A DNA stretch of 64,000 nt, from contig JANVYR010000001.1 of the NCBI GenBank assembly GCA_030059665.1, forward strand, positions 337,368-401,367, in the 5' to 3' direction. Positions 33,825 to 42,747 of this stretch are shown here, in pieces; within the stretch, counting starts at the first letter, position 1; each line of letters opens with the position of its first letter. Both the position numbers and the translations under genes were made by a program. Origin of the DNA: Candidatus Calditenuis fumarioli. GTDB lineage: Archaea; Thermoproteota; Nitrososphaeria_A; Caldarchaeales; Calditenuaceae. Below the pieces are notes generated by a model. That model did no database searches. It was not told the origin of the DNA and worked only from the letters and a program-made list of their open reading frames with translations.

Positions 33825-35192
33825 TCACCTTCTCAGCGGAAGGGGCTCAACGGCCTCCGGGGGTGAGGTGCCGAGCCTCTCCCAGAGCCTCTCGATGGTC
33901 CGGAGGACCCTCCTCTCCGCCTCCTCTCTGTCCACGGTGAGGAGCCTGCCATCACGGACGATCTGCCTGCCTCCGACCACGACGTGCCTGACGTCACCGC
34001 CGCTCAGCGCGTTGACCACGTACGCGTATGGGTCCCCTGTCGTGGGCGTGGCAAGGACCCTGGGCCTCAGGACCACCACGTCTGCGAGGTTCCCAGGCGA
34101 GATCGAGCCGTAGTTCCTCATCCCGTAGGCCTCCGCGGCCCTCTTCGTGACCATCTCCAGCACCTGTCGGGGACTGAGAGCCCTTGGGTCCCTCTTCGCA
34201 ACTCGGTGGAGGAGGAATGCAGCCCTGGCGTTCTCGAGCATGTCGAAGACGTACCCGTCGTTACCGAGGCAGACGTTCACACCCGCGGTTAGCATCTCGG
34301 GAACCGGTGCGACGCCGACCGCGTTCAGCATGTTGCTCATGGGGTTGTGGGCCACGCTGGTCCTGTGCCTCGCGAGGGTCGCCACCTCGCTCAGCGTGAG
34401 GTGGACGCAGTGTGCTAGGACGGCCCTGCTGCTCAGCGCCTCGAGGTCCTCCAACCGCTCCACCGTCCTCTTCCCGTACCGCTCGATGTTGTGATAGACG
34501 TCGTTCGGTCCCTCAGCGACGTGGATCGTTATGGGGCAGTTGTACCGCTTTGAGAGCTCTACGCCCTTCCTGATCAGCTCGTCGGAGACGGTGAAGGACG
34601 CGTGGATGCTGACCATCCCGTACGCGTTCCCCTTGGGGCCTTTGAGGTACCGTTCGTTCTCCCGGAGGCCCCTCTCGCCCTCCTCGGCGCTCCTCCGCTC
34701 GGTCGCCTCGAAGGCAATGAAGCCGCGGATCCCCACCTCGTTGACGGCGTTGGCTATCGCGTCGAGGGAGCCCTCGATCCCGTTCGGCGCGGAGTACGTG
34801 TCGGCGAAGCAGGTGGTACCGGTGAGGGCCATCTCCATGCAGGCCGCAAGGGCTGTCGCGTAGGCGTCGTCGTTCGTCAACCTCTCGTCCAGAGGCCACC
34901 AGACCCTCTGGAGGATCTGCAGGAAGTCCGACGGAGGCTTCACCTCGAGGCTAGCCCCCCTCAGCGCTATGCCGTAGAGGTGCGTGTGACCGCAGAAGAG
35001 CCCCGGCAGGACGAAACCTCCCCTCGCGTCTATCACCTGGTCTGGCTTCCCCTCCCGCTCCACCTCATCGGCCCTCCCGACCTTCGCGATCCGGTCGCCC
35101 TCGATCAGCACCGCGCCGTCGTGCACCACGCCGAGCCTCTCGTCCATCGTGATGACAACCCCGCCTCGAACGAGGAGCCTCTCCTCCGCCAT
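33825..35192 (-). CDS. Amidohydrolase of the SsnA/ATZ-TRZ group (probable nucleobase or adenosine-derivative deaminase)
   Basis: A 455-residue metal-dependent deaminase. Metal ligands appear in FCGHTHLYG, TIHVAEGPNDV, LAHCVHLT and LGNDGYVFDM. The long FLQILQRVWWPLDERLT segment and GTTCFADTYSAPNGIEGS resemble SsnA-type and S-adenosylhomocysteine/methylthioadenosine deaminase proteins. Which base is deaminated is unknown. ATG 35192 follows GGTGGTGGGTGACG. It overlaps no gene and starts 15 bases after the Mer-like gene's stop, so these two plus thrC may form a run of co-directional genes. Confidence 0.82.
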   Translation of the reverse strand: MAEERLLVRGGVVITMDERLGVVHDGAVLIEGDRIAKVGRADEVEREGKPDQVIDARGGFVLPGLFCGHTHLYGIALRGASLEVKPPSDFLQILQRVWWPLDERLTNDDAYATALAACMEMALTGTTCFADTYSAPNGIEGSLDAIANAVNEVGIRGFIAFEATERRSAEEGERGLRENERYLKGPKGNAYGMVSIHASFTVSDELIRKGVELSKRYNCPITIHVAEGPNDVYHNIERYGKRTVERLEDLEALSSRAVLAHCVHLTLSEVATLARHRTSVAHNPMSNMLNAVGVAPVPEMLTAGVNVCLGNDGYVFDMLENARAAFLLHRVAKRDPRALSPRQVLEMVTKRAAEAYGMRNYGSISPGNLADVVVLRPRVLATPTTGDPYAYVVNALSGGDVRHVVVGGRQIVRDGRLLTVDREEAERRVLRTIERLWERLGTSPPEAVEPLPLRR

Positions 35193-35206
35193 CGTCACCC
35201 ACCACC

Positions 35207-36214
35207 TCAGATAGAGCTGAGAGCCTTGATCGCGTAATCGAGGTTCCCGCTCAGCAGCAAAATCAGTGGGGCCGTGCAGCCGTGCCTCATGTACTCCTCG
35301 ATCTTCTTTTTGACCTCCTGGGGCGTCCCGGATGCGGTGATCATCCTCACCACCTCGTCCGGAACTATCTCCATCGCACGCTCGATCCCGCCGGGCTTCG
35401 CGGGCCATCCTCCCATCGCTTTCTGGACCTCCTCGATCAGGTCCTCGCTTACGCCGCTCGCCTTCATGATGTGAGGCTGCTGGCCGAGCGTCATCGTCAC
35501 GTGCTTCTTCGCGACCTTGACCGCCCTCTCCCCGTCCTCGTCGATCGAGCAGGCGATCAGCTGCGGCCTGTCGATGTCCTCCAGCCTCCTGCCAGACCTC
35601 TCGGCTCCCCTCTTGATGTGCTCGAGGGCCTTGTCGTTGTACGCAGGCGACACTAGGTAGTTCAGCAGGACCCCGTCCGCGATTTCACCGGCCAGCTCCA
35701 TCATCTTGAAGCCCGTGGCTCCGATGTAGATGGGGACGTTCCTCGGAACCTGTCCCTTCCCGTGCAGGACGTCGAGCCTGATGCCCCTAACCTTCACGAA
35801 CTTACCCTCGTACGTGACCTCCTCCATCCTCAGCAGCCGCCGGATCACCTCGACGTACTCCCTCATGCACTGCAGCGGCTCCTTCCTCTCTATCCCGACC
35901 TTCCAGGCGAGCGGGTCCCACCAGGCCCCGAGCCCCAGCATGACCCTGTTGTCGGCGAGCTCGTCAAGCGTCGCGAAGGTCTGCGCTATCAGGGCGGCGT
36001 TCCTGGTCCAGGTGTTGATCACGCCCGCACCAACCTTGATCCTCTCCGTCACCGTCGCTATCGCGGTCATCGGGACTATCGCGTCCCTCGAGAGCCTCGA
36101 CTCGGCCACCCATGCGGACTCGAAGCCGTGCTTCTCGGCCATCTGCGCGTACCTCACCATGTCCCTCACGTGCATGTCCTGGAGGTAAAGTCCGAGCCTG
36201 GGTATGGACGCCAC
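35207..36214 (-). CDS. Mer-like F420-dependent oxidoreductase (LLM class)
   Basis: 335-residue TIM-barrel protein resembling 5,10-methylenetetrahydromethanopterin reductase. Features: [32 protein letters not shown] cut at the core, [68 protein letters not shown]. It could reduce a tetrahydromethanopterin or folate C1 unit, but other F420 reactions are equally possible for this family. GTG 36214 has CTTATCAC about 25 bases upstream. It differs clearly from the LLM protein at 13136. Confidence 0.83.
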   Translation of the reverse strand: MASIPRLGLYLQDMHVRDMVRYAQMAEKHGFESAWVAESRLSRDAIVPMTAIATVTERIKVGAGVINTWTRNAALIAQTFATLDELADNRVMLGLGAWWDPLAWKVGIERKEPLQCMREYVEVIRRLLRMEEVTYEGKFVKVRGIRLDVLHGKGQVPRNVPIYIGATGFKMMELAGEIADGVLLNYLVSPAYNDKALEHIKRGAERSGRRLEDIDRPQLIACSIDEDGERAVKVAKKHVTMTLGQQPHIMKASGVSEDLIEEVQKAMGGWPAKPGGIERAMEIVPDEVVRMITASGTPQEVKKKIEEYMRHGCTAPLILLLSGNLDYAIKALSSI

Positions 36215-36317
36215 AACAGTAGATTGCGTTGTTCCGTGATAAGTTTGCGTTCACCTGGTCACCGCCGCCACCAGCCCCGGAAAACTTTTACCTTATCTGG
36301 TACGTCCCCTGGGTGAC

Positions 36318-36548
36318 ATGCCGGTCCAGGCATACGTGCTGATAAGGGCGCGCACAGGTAAAGCGAGGAACGTGGCCGAGGCCATCGCGAAGGTGACGGG
36401 GTGCAGATCGGTCTGCACGGTGACGGGCAGGTACGACGTCATAGCCCTCCTCGAGGCGGAGGACCTCAGGAGCCTGGGAGACCTGATAATTCAGAAGACC
36501 CACACGATCGACGGCGTCGAGAGGACCGAGACGGCGTTGGTCGTCTGA
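36318..36548 (+). CDS. Lrp/AsnC ligand-binding (RAM) domain protein without HTH
   Basis: 76 residues making one alpha/beta RAM domain: QAYVLIRARTGKARNVAEAI, VCTVTGRYDVIALLEAEDL, and IIQKTHTIDGVERTETALV. These stand-alone domains bind amino acids or modulate full-length Lrp-type regulators; no DNA-binding part is present. AAACTTTTACCTTAT about 30-45 bases upstream contains the TATA box. It sits between two divergent or unrelated genes, so the partner is unknown. Confidence 0.9.
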   Translation: MPVQAYVLIRARTGKARNVAEAIAKVTGCRSVCTVTGRYDVIALLEAEDLRSLGDLIIQKTHTIDGVERTETALVV

Positions 36549-36603
36549 TCAGCCAACCATCGAACCGATGCCAATTTTATTAATGTGACCTGAAATTGAT
36601 TCT

Positions 36604-38151
36604 ATGGGCATGAGCCACCCCCGAACCCCTCTCGTCTCGATGAGGGGGATAACGAAGAGATTCCCGGGAGGGGTTGTTGCGAACGACCGCGTCGACTTCG
36701 ACCTTTACCCGGGAGAGGTGCACGCGCTGCTCGGTGAGAACGGTGCGGGAAAGACGACGCTGATGAACGTCCTCTACGGCCTCTACGCCAAGGACGAGGG
36801 CGAGATCTACGTCGACGGCAAAAGGGTCGAGATCAGGTCTCCGAGGGACGCCATCAGGCTCGGGATCGGCATGGTCCACCAGCAGTTCAAGCTGATACCG
36901 CGTCACACGGTCCTAGAGAACGTTGTGCTGGGCCTGAAGGAGGCCGGGTTCGTGCTGAACTACCGGAGGCTCAGGGAGGTGTTGACGAAAATCGTGAGGG
37001 AGTACGGCTGGAACCTCGACCCTGACGCGTACGTCTGGCAGCTCACGGCGTCGCAGAAGCAACAGGTGGAGATCCTGAAGCTTCTCGTGAGGAGGGCGAG
37101 GGTGCTGATTCTGGACGAGCCGACGTCCATCCTCACCCCCCAGGAGACGACCGCGCTCTTCGAGAGCATCCGTTCCATGGCGTCCAAGGGGATCGGCGTG
37201 GTGCTGGTGACCCACAAGCTCGAGGAGGTGATGCGCGTCTGCGACAGGGTGACCGTGATGAGGAGAGGTAAGGTGGTGGCCGTGAGGAAAAGGGATGAGC
37301 TGAACGCGGAGGAGCTGGTGACGCTCATGGTCGGTCGAAGGATCGAGCGCGTCTACCAGGTCTCCTCGAGACCGTCGGAGAGGAAGGTGCTCGAGGTGCG
37401 GGACCTCGTGGTGCTCGACGACAGGGGATCATTGGCGGTGAAGGGCGTGAGCTTCCACGTCTGTGCCGGAGAGGTCTTCGGGATAGCGGGGGTTGCGGGG
37501 AACGGGCAGGACGAGCTCCTCGAGGCGATCTACGGCCTCAGGAAGGCGGTCTCAGGCAAGGTCCACCTGAACGGCAGGGACGTCACGAACCTGCCCACGT
37601 GGGAGCTGGTTAAGGAGGGCGTTGCGATGATCGTGCCGGAGGCCGTAAAGGGCGTGGGCCTCGGCCTCACCGTCGCCGAGAACCTCATGCTGAAGTGTTA
37701 CAGGTACGCACCGTACTCGAGATACGGCCTGCTGAGGAGGAGGGAGCTCGAGGAGGCCGCGAGGAGGCTTGTCGAGGAGCTGAAGATCGTGACGAGGTCA
37801 GTCAACGCTAAGGCCTCCACCCTCTCAGGCGGCAACCTGCAGCGCCTGATGGTCGCGAGGGAGCTCTTCGCCAACCCCGGACGTCGGACCCCCGTCCTCC
37901 TGCTTGCCTCCCACCCGACGAAGGGGCTGGACGTGGCAGCCACAGATTACGTAAGGAGGTTGATCCTGAGCGTCCGCGACAGCGGAGCGGCCGTCGTTTT
38001 GCTCTCGGACGACTTGGAGGAGCTGATATCGTTGAGCGACAGGATAGGCGTGATGTACAAGGGCGAGATGCTGGCCGTCCTGGAGAAGGAGAGGGCGGAG
38101 GTCGAGAAAATAGGGATGCTGATGATGGGCATGAGGTCCGTGTCGCCTTAG
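36604..38151 (+). CDS. ABC transporter ATPase, double domain, nucleoside/simple-sugar type, orphan
   Basis: 515 residues with two ABC cassettes, as in RbsA-like and nucleoside (BMP-type) importers. First cassette: GENGAGKTTLMNVLYGLY, MVHQQFKLIP (the HQQFKL signature of the nucleoside group), Walker B VLILDEPTSILTP. Second: GIAGVAGNGQDELLEAI (degenerate Walker A), LSGGNLQRLMVARELF, and LLASHPTKGLDVAA. TTTTATTAATG about 25-30 bases before ATG 36604 is a TATA box. No permease or binding protein lies nearby; the downstream gene is convergent. Import of purine or pyrimidine nucleosides would fit the adjoining salvage enzymes. Confidence 0.88.
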   Translation: MGMSHPRTPLVSMRGITKRFPGGVVANDRVDFDLYPGEVHALLGENGAGKTTLMNVLYGLYAKDEGEIYVDGKRVEIRSPRDAIRLGIGMVHQQFKLIPRHTVLENVVLGLKEAGFVLNYRRLREVLTKIVREYGWNLDPDAYVWQLTASQKQQVEILKLLVRRARVLILDEPTSILTPQETTALFESIRSMASKGIGVVLVTHKLEEVMRVCDRVTVMRRGKVVAVRKRDELNAEELVTLMVGRRIERVYQVSSRPSERKVLEVRDLVVLDDRGSLAVKGVSFHVCAGEVFGIAGVAGNGQDELLEAIYGLRKAVSGKVHLNGRDVTNLPTWELVKEGVAMIVPEAVKGVGLGLTVAENLMLKCYRYAPYSRYGLLRRRELEEAARRLVEELKIVTRSVNAKASTLSGGNLQRLMVARELFANPGRRTPVLLLASHPTKGLDVAATDYVRRLILSVRDSGAAVVLLSDDLEELISLSDRIGVMYKGEMLAVLEKERAEVEKIGMLMMGMRSVSP

Positions 38152-39203
38152 CCGCCCATCGTCATGACCATGACGGCCTTCTGGACGTGGAGCCTGTTCT
38201 CCGCCTGCTCGAAGTAGAGCGAGTACTCCTTGTTGTCGATCACGTCGTCCGTCACCTCCTGGCCCCTGTCCGCAGGTCCGCAGTGCATGTACTTGCCCTT
38301 GTTGGTCAGATCCATCAGCTCCTGCGTGCAGATCCAGTGCTTGAACTTGTTCTGGTACTCGACGGCGCCCTCCTTGTCGACCTTGCCGTTGTAGGGCGGG
38401 AAGAACCCCTTCGGTGACCACGCCTTCGGGTAGACGAAGTCGGCTCCCTCGAACGCCTCCCTCATGTCGTGGACTATCTCGAAGCTGCCTCCGTACCGGT
38501 CTGCGTTCTCCTTTGCGGCCTTTATCACGTGGTCCTCGAGCTCGAAGCCCGGCGGGTGTGCCAGGACGACGTCCATTCCGAACATCGTTCCTATCAGCAC
38601 GCACGATTGAGGCACCGCCAGAGGCTTCAGGCCTCCGGAGTAGGCATAAGAGACGACGAACTTCTTGCCGCGCGGGTTCGGGGCGACGTCGGTTATCGCC
38701 ATGATGTCAGCGAGGGCTTGGAAGGGATGGTAGACGTCGTCCTCCATGTTGAGGACGGGGATGCTGCTCCACTTGGCGAACTCCCTGACGACCCTGTGAC
38801 CGCGCCCGATGTGCCACTTGGCCGCGTCGCCGTAGATCCTGATCGCGATCGCATCGCCGTACCTGCTCAGGACCCTCGCGACGTCGGCTATCGACTCGGT
38901 CTGATATGGAACCATGTCCTCGGGGAGCGTCGGCGTGTAGACGTCCTGGGGGCTGAGGAAGTGCGCGTGTCCTCCCAGCTGGAAGATTCCGGCCTCGAAC
39001 GAGTTGCGGGTCCGGAGGCTTCGGTTGTAGAAGAGCATGAAGAGCGTTTTTCCCTGAAGGTACGGCGTTGGAATCCTCGACCTGAACTTCGTCCTGAGGT
39101 CCCTGGCAGCCTCCAGGACCTGCTCGATCTCCTCCCGCGTGAAGTCGTTCGTGTTCAGGAAGTGCCTGCCCCTCAGGAGGCCTGCGTACCTGGGCAGCTC
39201 CAT
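38148..39203 (-). CDS. Carbamoyltransferase of the ornithine/N-acetylornithine type, variant
   Basis: 351 residues, longer than the usual ~310 of ornithine carbamoyltransferase. Carbamoyl-phosphate site: SLRTRNSFE (62-70, usually STRTR) and HIGRGHRVV; metal/substrate-loop motif YHPFQALADI (159-168) is normal. The ornithine loop HCLP is HCGPADRGQEV (307-317), and the ornithine SMG loop is not evident. This could be a carbamoyltransferase for a different amine. ATG 39203 follows GCGTTTTTAGG by about 30 bases. It overlaps the ABC gene by 4 bases tail to tail. Confidence 0.8.
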   Translation of the reverse strand: MELPRYAGLLRGRHFLNTNDFTREEIEQVLEAARDLRTKFRSRIPTPYLQGKTLFMLFYNRSLRTRNSFEAGIFQLGGHAHFLSPQDVYTPTLPEDMVPYQTESIADVARVLSRYGDAIAIRIYGDAAKWHIGRGHRVVREFAKWSSIPVLNMEDDVYHPFQALADIMAITDVAPNPRGKKFVVSYAYSGGLKPLAVPQSCVLIGTMFGMDVVLAHPPGFELEDHVIKAAKENADRYGGSFEIVHDMREAFEGADFVYPKAWSPKGFFPPYNGKVDKEGAVEYQNKFKHWICTQELMDLTNKGKYMHCGPADRGQEVTDDVIDNKEYSLYFEQAENRLHVQKAVMVMTMGG

Positions 39204-39295
39204 TTCGTGCTCATCCGTTTTCACCGACCTAAAAACGCATTCCGGCAGGGAGGTGATGGAAAAGTTATGCATAAGCCATGCTTTAGCCCACCGGG

Positions 39296-39715
39296 ATGTT
39301 CAGGAGGCGGAGGTCGATCTTCGACCTGATGAGGGAGCTGGAGGAGGAGATGGAGAGGGAGATCGAGTACTTCCTCATGGAGCTGAAGCACGACGAGCTG
39401 GCAGGCCAGTGCCTCCAGCCCCTTTACGACCTGAGGGAGACCGATGAGGAGATCGTGGTGACCATCGACCTTCCGGGAGCGAGGAAGGAGGACATAGACC
39501 TGAGGCTCTCGGAGGACCACCTCTCGCTCTACGCTCCGATAAGCTACGGCGTGAGGGTCAGCAGGAGCTACACGAGGGGAGCGACGTGCTACAGGCTTCA
39601 CCTGGAGCTGCCGGAACCGGTCAGCGTCGACTCGACCGTCAGCACGTACAGGAACGGCGTCCTCGAGGTGAAGATGCGTAAGAAGCGGACCGGATACAGG
39701 ATCCCTATCGAGTGA
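39296..39715 (+). CDS. hsp20: Small heat shock protein Hsp20
   Basis: 139-residue chaperone with an alpha-crystallin domain that holds unfolding proteins. N-terminal helix FRRRRSIFDLMRELEEEME; core DLRETDEEIVVTIDLPGARKEDIDLRLSEDHLSLYA, and the closing ASTYRNGVLEVKMRKK-type strand reads VSTYRNGVLEVKM. C-terminal YRIPIE carries the I-x-I-like clamp. AAAGTTATGCATAAG about 30-40 bases upstream is the promoter. It overlaps by 11 bases the end of the convergent DUF4443 gene. Confidence 0.92.
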   Translation: MFRRRRSIFDLMRELEEEMEREIEYFLMELKHDELAGQCLQPLYDLRETDEEIVVTIDLPGARKEDIDLRLSEDHLSLYAPISYGVRVSRSYTRGATCYRLHLELPEPVSVDSTVSTYRNGVLEVKMRKKRTGYRIPIE

Positions 39716-40361
39716 GGCTCGGACCCCAGATCCTTTTCAGCAGTTTCAGACCAGCTCCGAGGGCACCGGCCTCCGCCTTGCCGTACGTTGAGGCGCCGGC
39801 GATGATGATGCAGTCCCCATCAACGGGCCTCGTGGTTTCGTTCACACGGTGCGAGAAGTCAGGGTAACTGGTGGAGAGGTCCTCCAGCTCCGGCATCAGG
39901 AGCCTCCCCGTCTCATAGGTCAGGACCATTGCGGCCTCGGCGCCGTGCCTCACCGCTTCGTCCCTCTCCTCTAGACCGCTCCCCACGAACCGCGCGCCGT
40001 TCCTGACCGAGACGCCCACGCTGTGCGGGTATCGCCAGACGCCTCTCAGATCCAGCCTCACGGGGCCTGCGACGTGCTCCGAGAGCGCTGACAAAAACTC
40101 CTCGCCGGTCTTGGTGAGCGTGCAACCCGACCTGATCACTTGGACCAGCCCCATGAGCGCGAGCTTCCTGACGAGAGACCTGACCGATCCCTCGCCGATC
40201 CCCAACTCCTCGCTCATCGCCGCCCTGCTCACCAGCCCAACCCGCCTGATCAGGAGAAGGGCCCTGAGGACGTCGAGCGTGCTGTAGCTCGGCCTCGCCC
40301 CTTTCCTCTGAACGGCCTGCTCATCGAGGAGGAGCGAGATCAGTATGCTGGGAGGTTGCAT
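39705..40361 (-). CDS. DUF4443-type winged-helix protein
   Basis: 218 residues: an N-terminal winged helix (LDVLRALLLIRRVGLVSRAA, SEELGIGEGSVRSLVRKLALMGLVQV) and a C-terminal DUF4443-like domain with TYETGRLLMPELEDLS and GDCIIIAGASTYGKAEAGAL. It is likely a transcription factor that senses something through the C-terminal domain; no target is known. The promoter is ambiguous: CATTATAACG lies only 12 bases before ATG 40361, so the true start may be further in. Confidence 0.75.
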   Translation of the reverse strand: MQPPSILISLLLDEQAVQRKGARPSYSTLDVLRALLLIRRVGLVSRAAMSEELGIGEGSVRSLVRKLALMGLVQVIRSGCTLTKTGEEFLSALSEHVAGPVRLDLRGVWRYPHSVGVSVRNGARFVGSGLEERDEAVRHGAEAAMVLTYETGRLLMPELEDLSTSYPDFSHRVNETTRPVDGDCIIIAGASTYGKAEAGALGAGLKLLKRIWGPSLTR

Positions 40362-40439
40362 GAGCCGTTATAATGTACTGCCCTTCCCACCCTTAAGCGT
40401 GCCGTTTAGGCCAATGCCTAAACCCTCATCCTCAAGGGC

Positions 40440-40973
40440 CTATACGAGGGTCACAACGGGCTCGATCGGGGTCCGGAGGCTGTAGATCGCCGGGCACCTC
40501 TCCTTCGCTTCTTCGATCAGCTGAACGATCCCGTCCCTCGGAAGGTCCGCCTCGATCCGGAGGTCGAACCTCACGCTCCTGACGATGGGTTGGTCCCCCA
40601 AACCGAGGGGCTTCCTGAAGTCGAGCTCGCAGGAGGCCCTGACCTCGGCCGTCTTGAGTTTGATGCCGCGCTCCGTGGCGACGCCCACCAGCGTCGAGAG
40701 GAAGCAGGAGGCCATGCCCACCAGGCAGTAGTGCATGGGACCGGGCCTGTTCCCTCCGCCGCCCATGAAGCCGGGCGAGTCGACCTCGAGCGTGAAGCTT
40801 CCCCTCTCCGACCTGCAGGTGGCCACGAACTGGTACTCGACGGGGCCGCAGCTCCTCTCCTCGGTCATCCAGTAACCCTCGATCTGGACGGTCCTGATCG
40901 CCTTGCTCGGGTCGGCCCTGATCTCCTCCATCGTTTTTCCCACCTTCTCGAGGTCGACGTTGTTGAGCCTCAC
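40440..40973 (-). CDS. OsmC-family protein
   Basis: 177-residue thiol-dependent peroxide-reducing or redox protein. The region YWMTEERSCGPVEYQF opens the fold; FMGGGGNRPGPMHYCLVGMASCFLSTLVGVA holds one reactive cysteine (SCFLS), preceded by a second at HYC. The usual two-cysteine arrangement (one before, one about 60 residues later) is therefore atypical; additional Cys at ASCELDF. GTG 40973 follows GGTGGC with GGATAAATCGG about 30 bases upstream. Confidence 0.85.
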   Translation of the reverse strand: MRLNNVDLEKVGKTMEEIRADPSKAIRTVQIEGYWMTEERSCGPVEYQFVATCRSERGSFTLEVDSPGFMGGGGNRPGPMHYCLVGMASCFLSTLVGVATERGIKLKTAEVRASCELDFRKPLGLGDQPIVRSVRFDLRIEADLPRDGIVQLIEEAKERCPAIYSLRTPIEPVVTLV

Positions 40974-41064
40974 GCCACCGGAGACCCCCAACCCCGATTT
41001 ATCCTTTGACCGACAACCGGCTCGCCACCGGCTAAGCGAAATTACGGAGCGCGATTCCCTCAGA

Positions 41065-41127
41065 TCGGGCCGATGATGAGGGATCACCCGTCCGATCGGT
41101 GAGGCCAAGGGGGTCATCTGAGGCTCC
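41065..41127 (+). ncRNA. Candidate C/D box guide sRNA
   Basis: About 60 bases in the gap before pheS. Box C ATGATGA at 41073-41079, box D CTGA at 41118-41121. Terminal stem GGGCC (41067-41071) pairs with GGCTC (41122-41126), with one G-U. Internal D'-like CCGA at 41092-41095 and C'-like GGTGAG at 41098-41103 leave a 12-base guide (41080-41091) and a roughly 13-14-base guide before D. AAATTAC at 41038-41044 is a TATA-like element about 27 bases upstream of the stem. Target sites are unknown. The internal boxes are imperfect. Confidence 0.45.
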
Positions 41128-41193
41128 TGTCAGCACCACCGCAGGCACACCCCTGATCCGTTTTTATGGGGCGGGTTCGGTGCAGCCGGAGGA

Positions 41194-42726
41194 ATGGCGA
41201 GCAGCGCAGGTCACGGCCGCCTTGCCCTTCACCCGATGGAGAGGTCGGTCCTCAAAGCTCTGGTCCGGAGGGGAAGGGCTAGCTTCACGGAGCTCGCGCA
41301 GGAGCTGCAGCTGAAGGTCGACGCTGTGGCTAAGGCCGCGGAGCGGCTCCAGATGAAGGGCCTCGCGAAAGTGGAGGAGGTCGTACTGGACAGGGTCGCG
41401 CAGCTGAGCGAGGAGGGCGCCGAGTACGCAGAGCGCGGCCTACCGGAGCGGAGGCTTGTCGACGAACTCCGGGCGAGGGGAGGGAGAGCTGACCTCGAAG
41501 AGCTGAAGCGCGCCCTCGGAGAGAACGTGGTCCAGATCGGCATCATTTGGGCGAAGAAGTCCGGATGGATAGAGATCAGCAGGTCCGACGGCAGAACCGT
41601 CCTCAACCTCGTGAACTACCCCGAGTCGCCGACGGAGGAGGAGCTGGTCCTGAGGTTCCTCGCGGACGGTCCGAAGCGGCTGAGCGAGCTCGGTCCCTAC
41701 TCTGAAGCCTGCGAGCGCCTATCCCGAAGGGCTGGGCTGGTGCTCATCAGGGAGGTGAGGGAGCACGTGCTCTCGCCCACCGAGACGGCCCTCTCGCTCT
41801 ACGGAGAGCTGGAGGAGGTGACGGAGGTGAGCCAGCTGACGCCCGAGCTCCTCAAGACCGGACGCTGGCGGGAGGTCAGGCTTGCACGTTACGACGTGTA
41901 CGCACCGGTGAAGCCGGTCTTCGCGGCCAGGGAGCACCCCCTCAGCGCGCTCATCCGGAGGGTCAGGGAGGCCTTCGTCGAGCTCGGGTTCCAGGAGGTG
42001 AAGGGGCCGCTGGTCGAGCTGGCCTTCTGGAACTTCGACGCCCTCTTCCAGCCGCAGGACCATCCTGCGAGGGAGATGCATGACACGTTCTACCTCGCCC
42101 GGCCGAGCAGAGGCAGGATCCCCGAGGAGCTGGCGGAGTGCGTGAGGGCTGCCCACGAGAACGGAGCGGGGACCGGTTCGAAGGGGTGGCGGTACAGGTG
42201 GAGCGCGGAGGAGGCGAGCAAACTCATCCTCAGGACCCACACCACCGCGACCACCATCAGGTACCTCGCAGACCACCGGGAACCGCCGGTGAAGGTCTTC
42301 TCGGTCGACAGGATCTTCAGGAACGAGAGGGTCAACTGGAAGAGGCTGGCCGAGTTCCACCAGATCGAGGGGATCCTTATGGACAGGGGAGTCGGGCTGA
42401 GGCACCTGATGGGCGTCATACGTGAGTTCTACTCGAGGCTCGGGCTGAGGGACGTCCGGTTCAGGCCCAGCTACTTCCCTTACACGGAGCCCTCGGCTGA
42501 GGTGGACGTCTACCTCAAGGACCTCGGCAGGTGGGTTGAGCTGGGTGGGATGGGGGTGTTCAGGCCCGAGGTGACCAGGCCGCTCGGCGTAGTCCACCCT
42601 GTACTGGCATGGGGTCTGGGGCTGGAGAGGCTCGCGATCATCATCTACGGCGTCGAGGACATCAGGGAGCTGTACCGGAACGACCTGAGCTGGATTCGCT
42701 CCGTCGACCCGTTCGCGTGGAGGTGA
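41194..42726 (+). CDS. pheS: Phenylalanyl-tRNA synthetase alpha subunit
   Basis: Catalytic alpha chain of the heterotetrameric enzyme that charges tRNA-Phe. The 510 residues have an N-terminal winged-helix set (FTELAQELQLKVDAVAKAAERLQMKGLAKVEE), class II motif 1 around FVELGFQEVKGPLVE, motif 2 VFSVDRIFRNERVNW with FHQIEGILMDRG, and motif 3 ELGGMGVFRPEVTRP with GLGLERLAIIIYG. ATG 41194 lies about 28 bases after TTTTTATGG, consistent with a leaderless transcript. pheT follows 21 bases later. Confidence 0.95.
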   Translation: MASSAGHGRLALHPMERSVLKALVRRGRASFTELAQELQLKVDAVAKAAERLQMKGLAKVEEVVLDRVAQLSEEGAEYAERGLPERRLVDELRARGGRADLEELKRALGENVVQIGIIWAKKSGWIEISRSDGRTVLNLVNYPESPTEEELVLRFLADGPKRLSELGPYSEACERLSRRAGLVLIREVREHVLSPTETALSLYGELEEVTEVSQLTPELLKTGRWREVRLARYDVYAPVKPVFAAREHPLSALIRRVREAFVELGFQEVKGPLVELAFWNFDALFQPQDHPAREMHDTFYLARPSRGRIPEELAECVRAAHENGAGTGSKGWRYRWSAEEASKLILRTHTTATTIRYLADHREPPVKVFSVDRIFRNERVNWKRLAEFHQIEGILMDRGVGLRHLMGVIREFYSRLGLRDVRFRPSYFPYTEPSAEVDVYLKDLGRWVELGGMGVFRPEVTRPLGVVHPVLAWGLGLERLAIIIYGVEDIRELYRNDLSWIRSVDPFAWR

Positions 42727-42747
42727 TCGTCTACGCCAGCGATCCTC

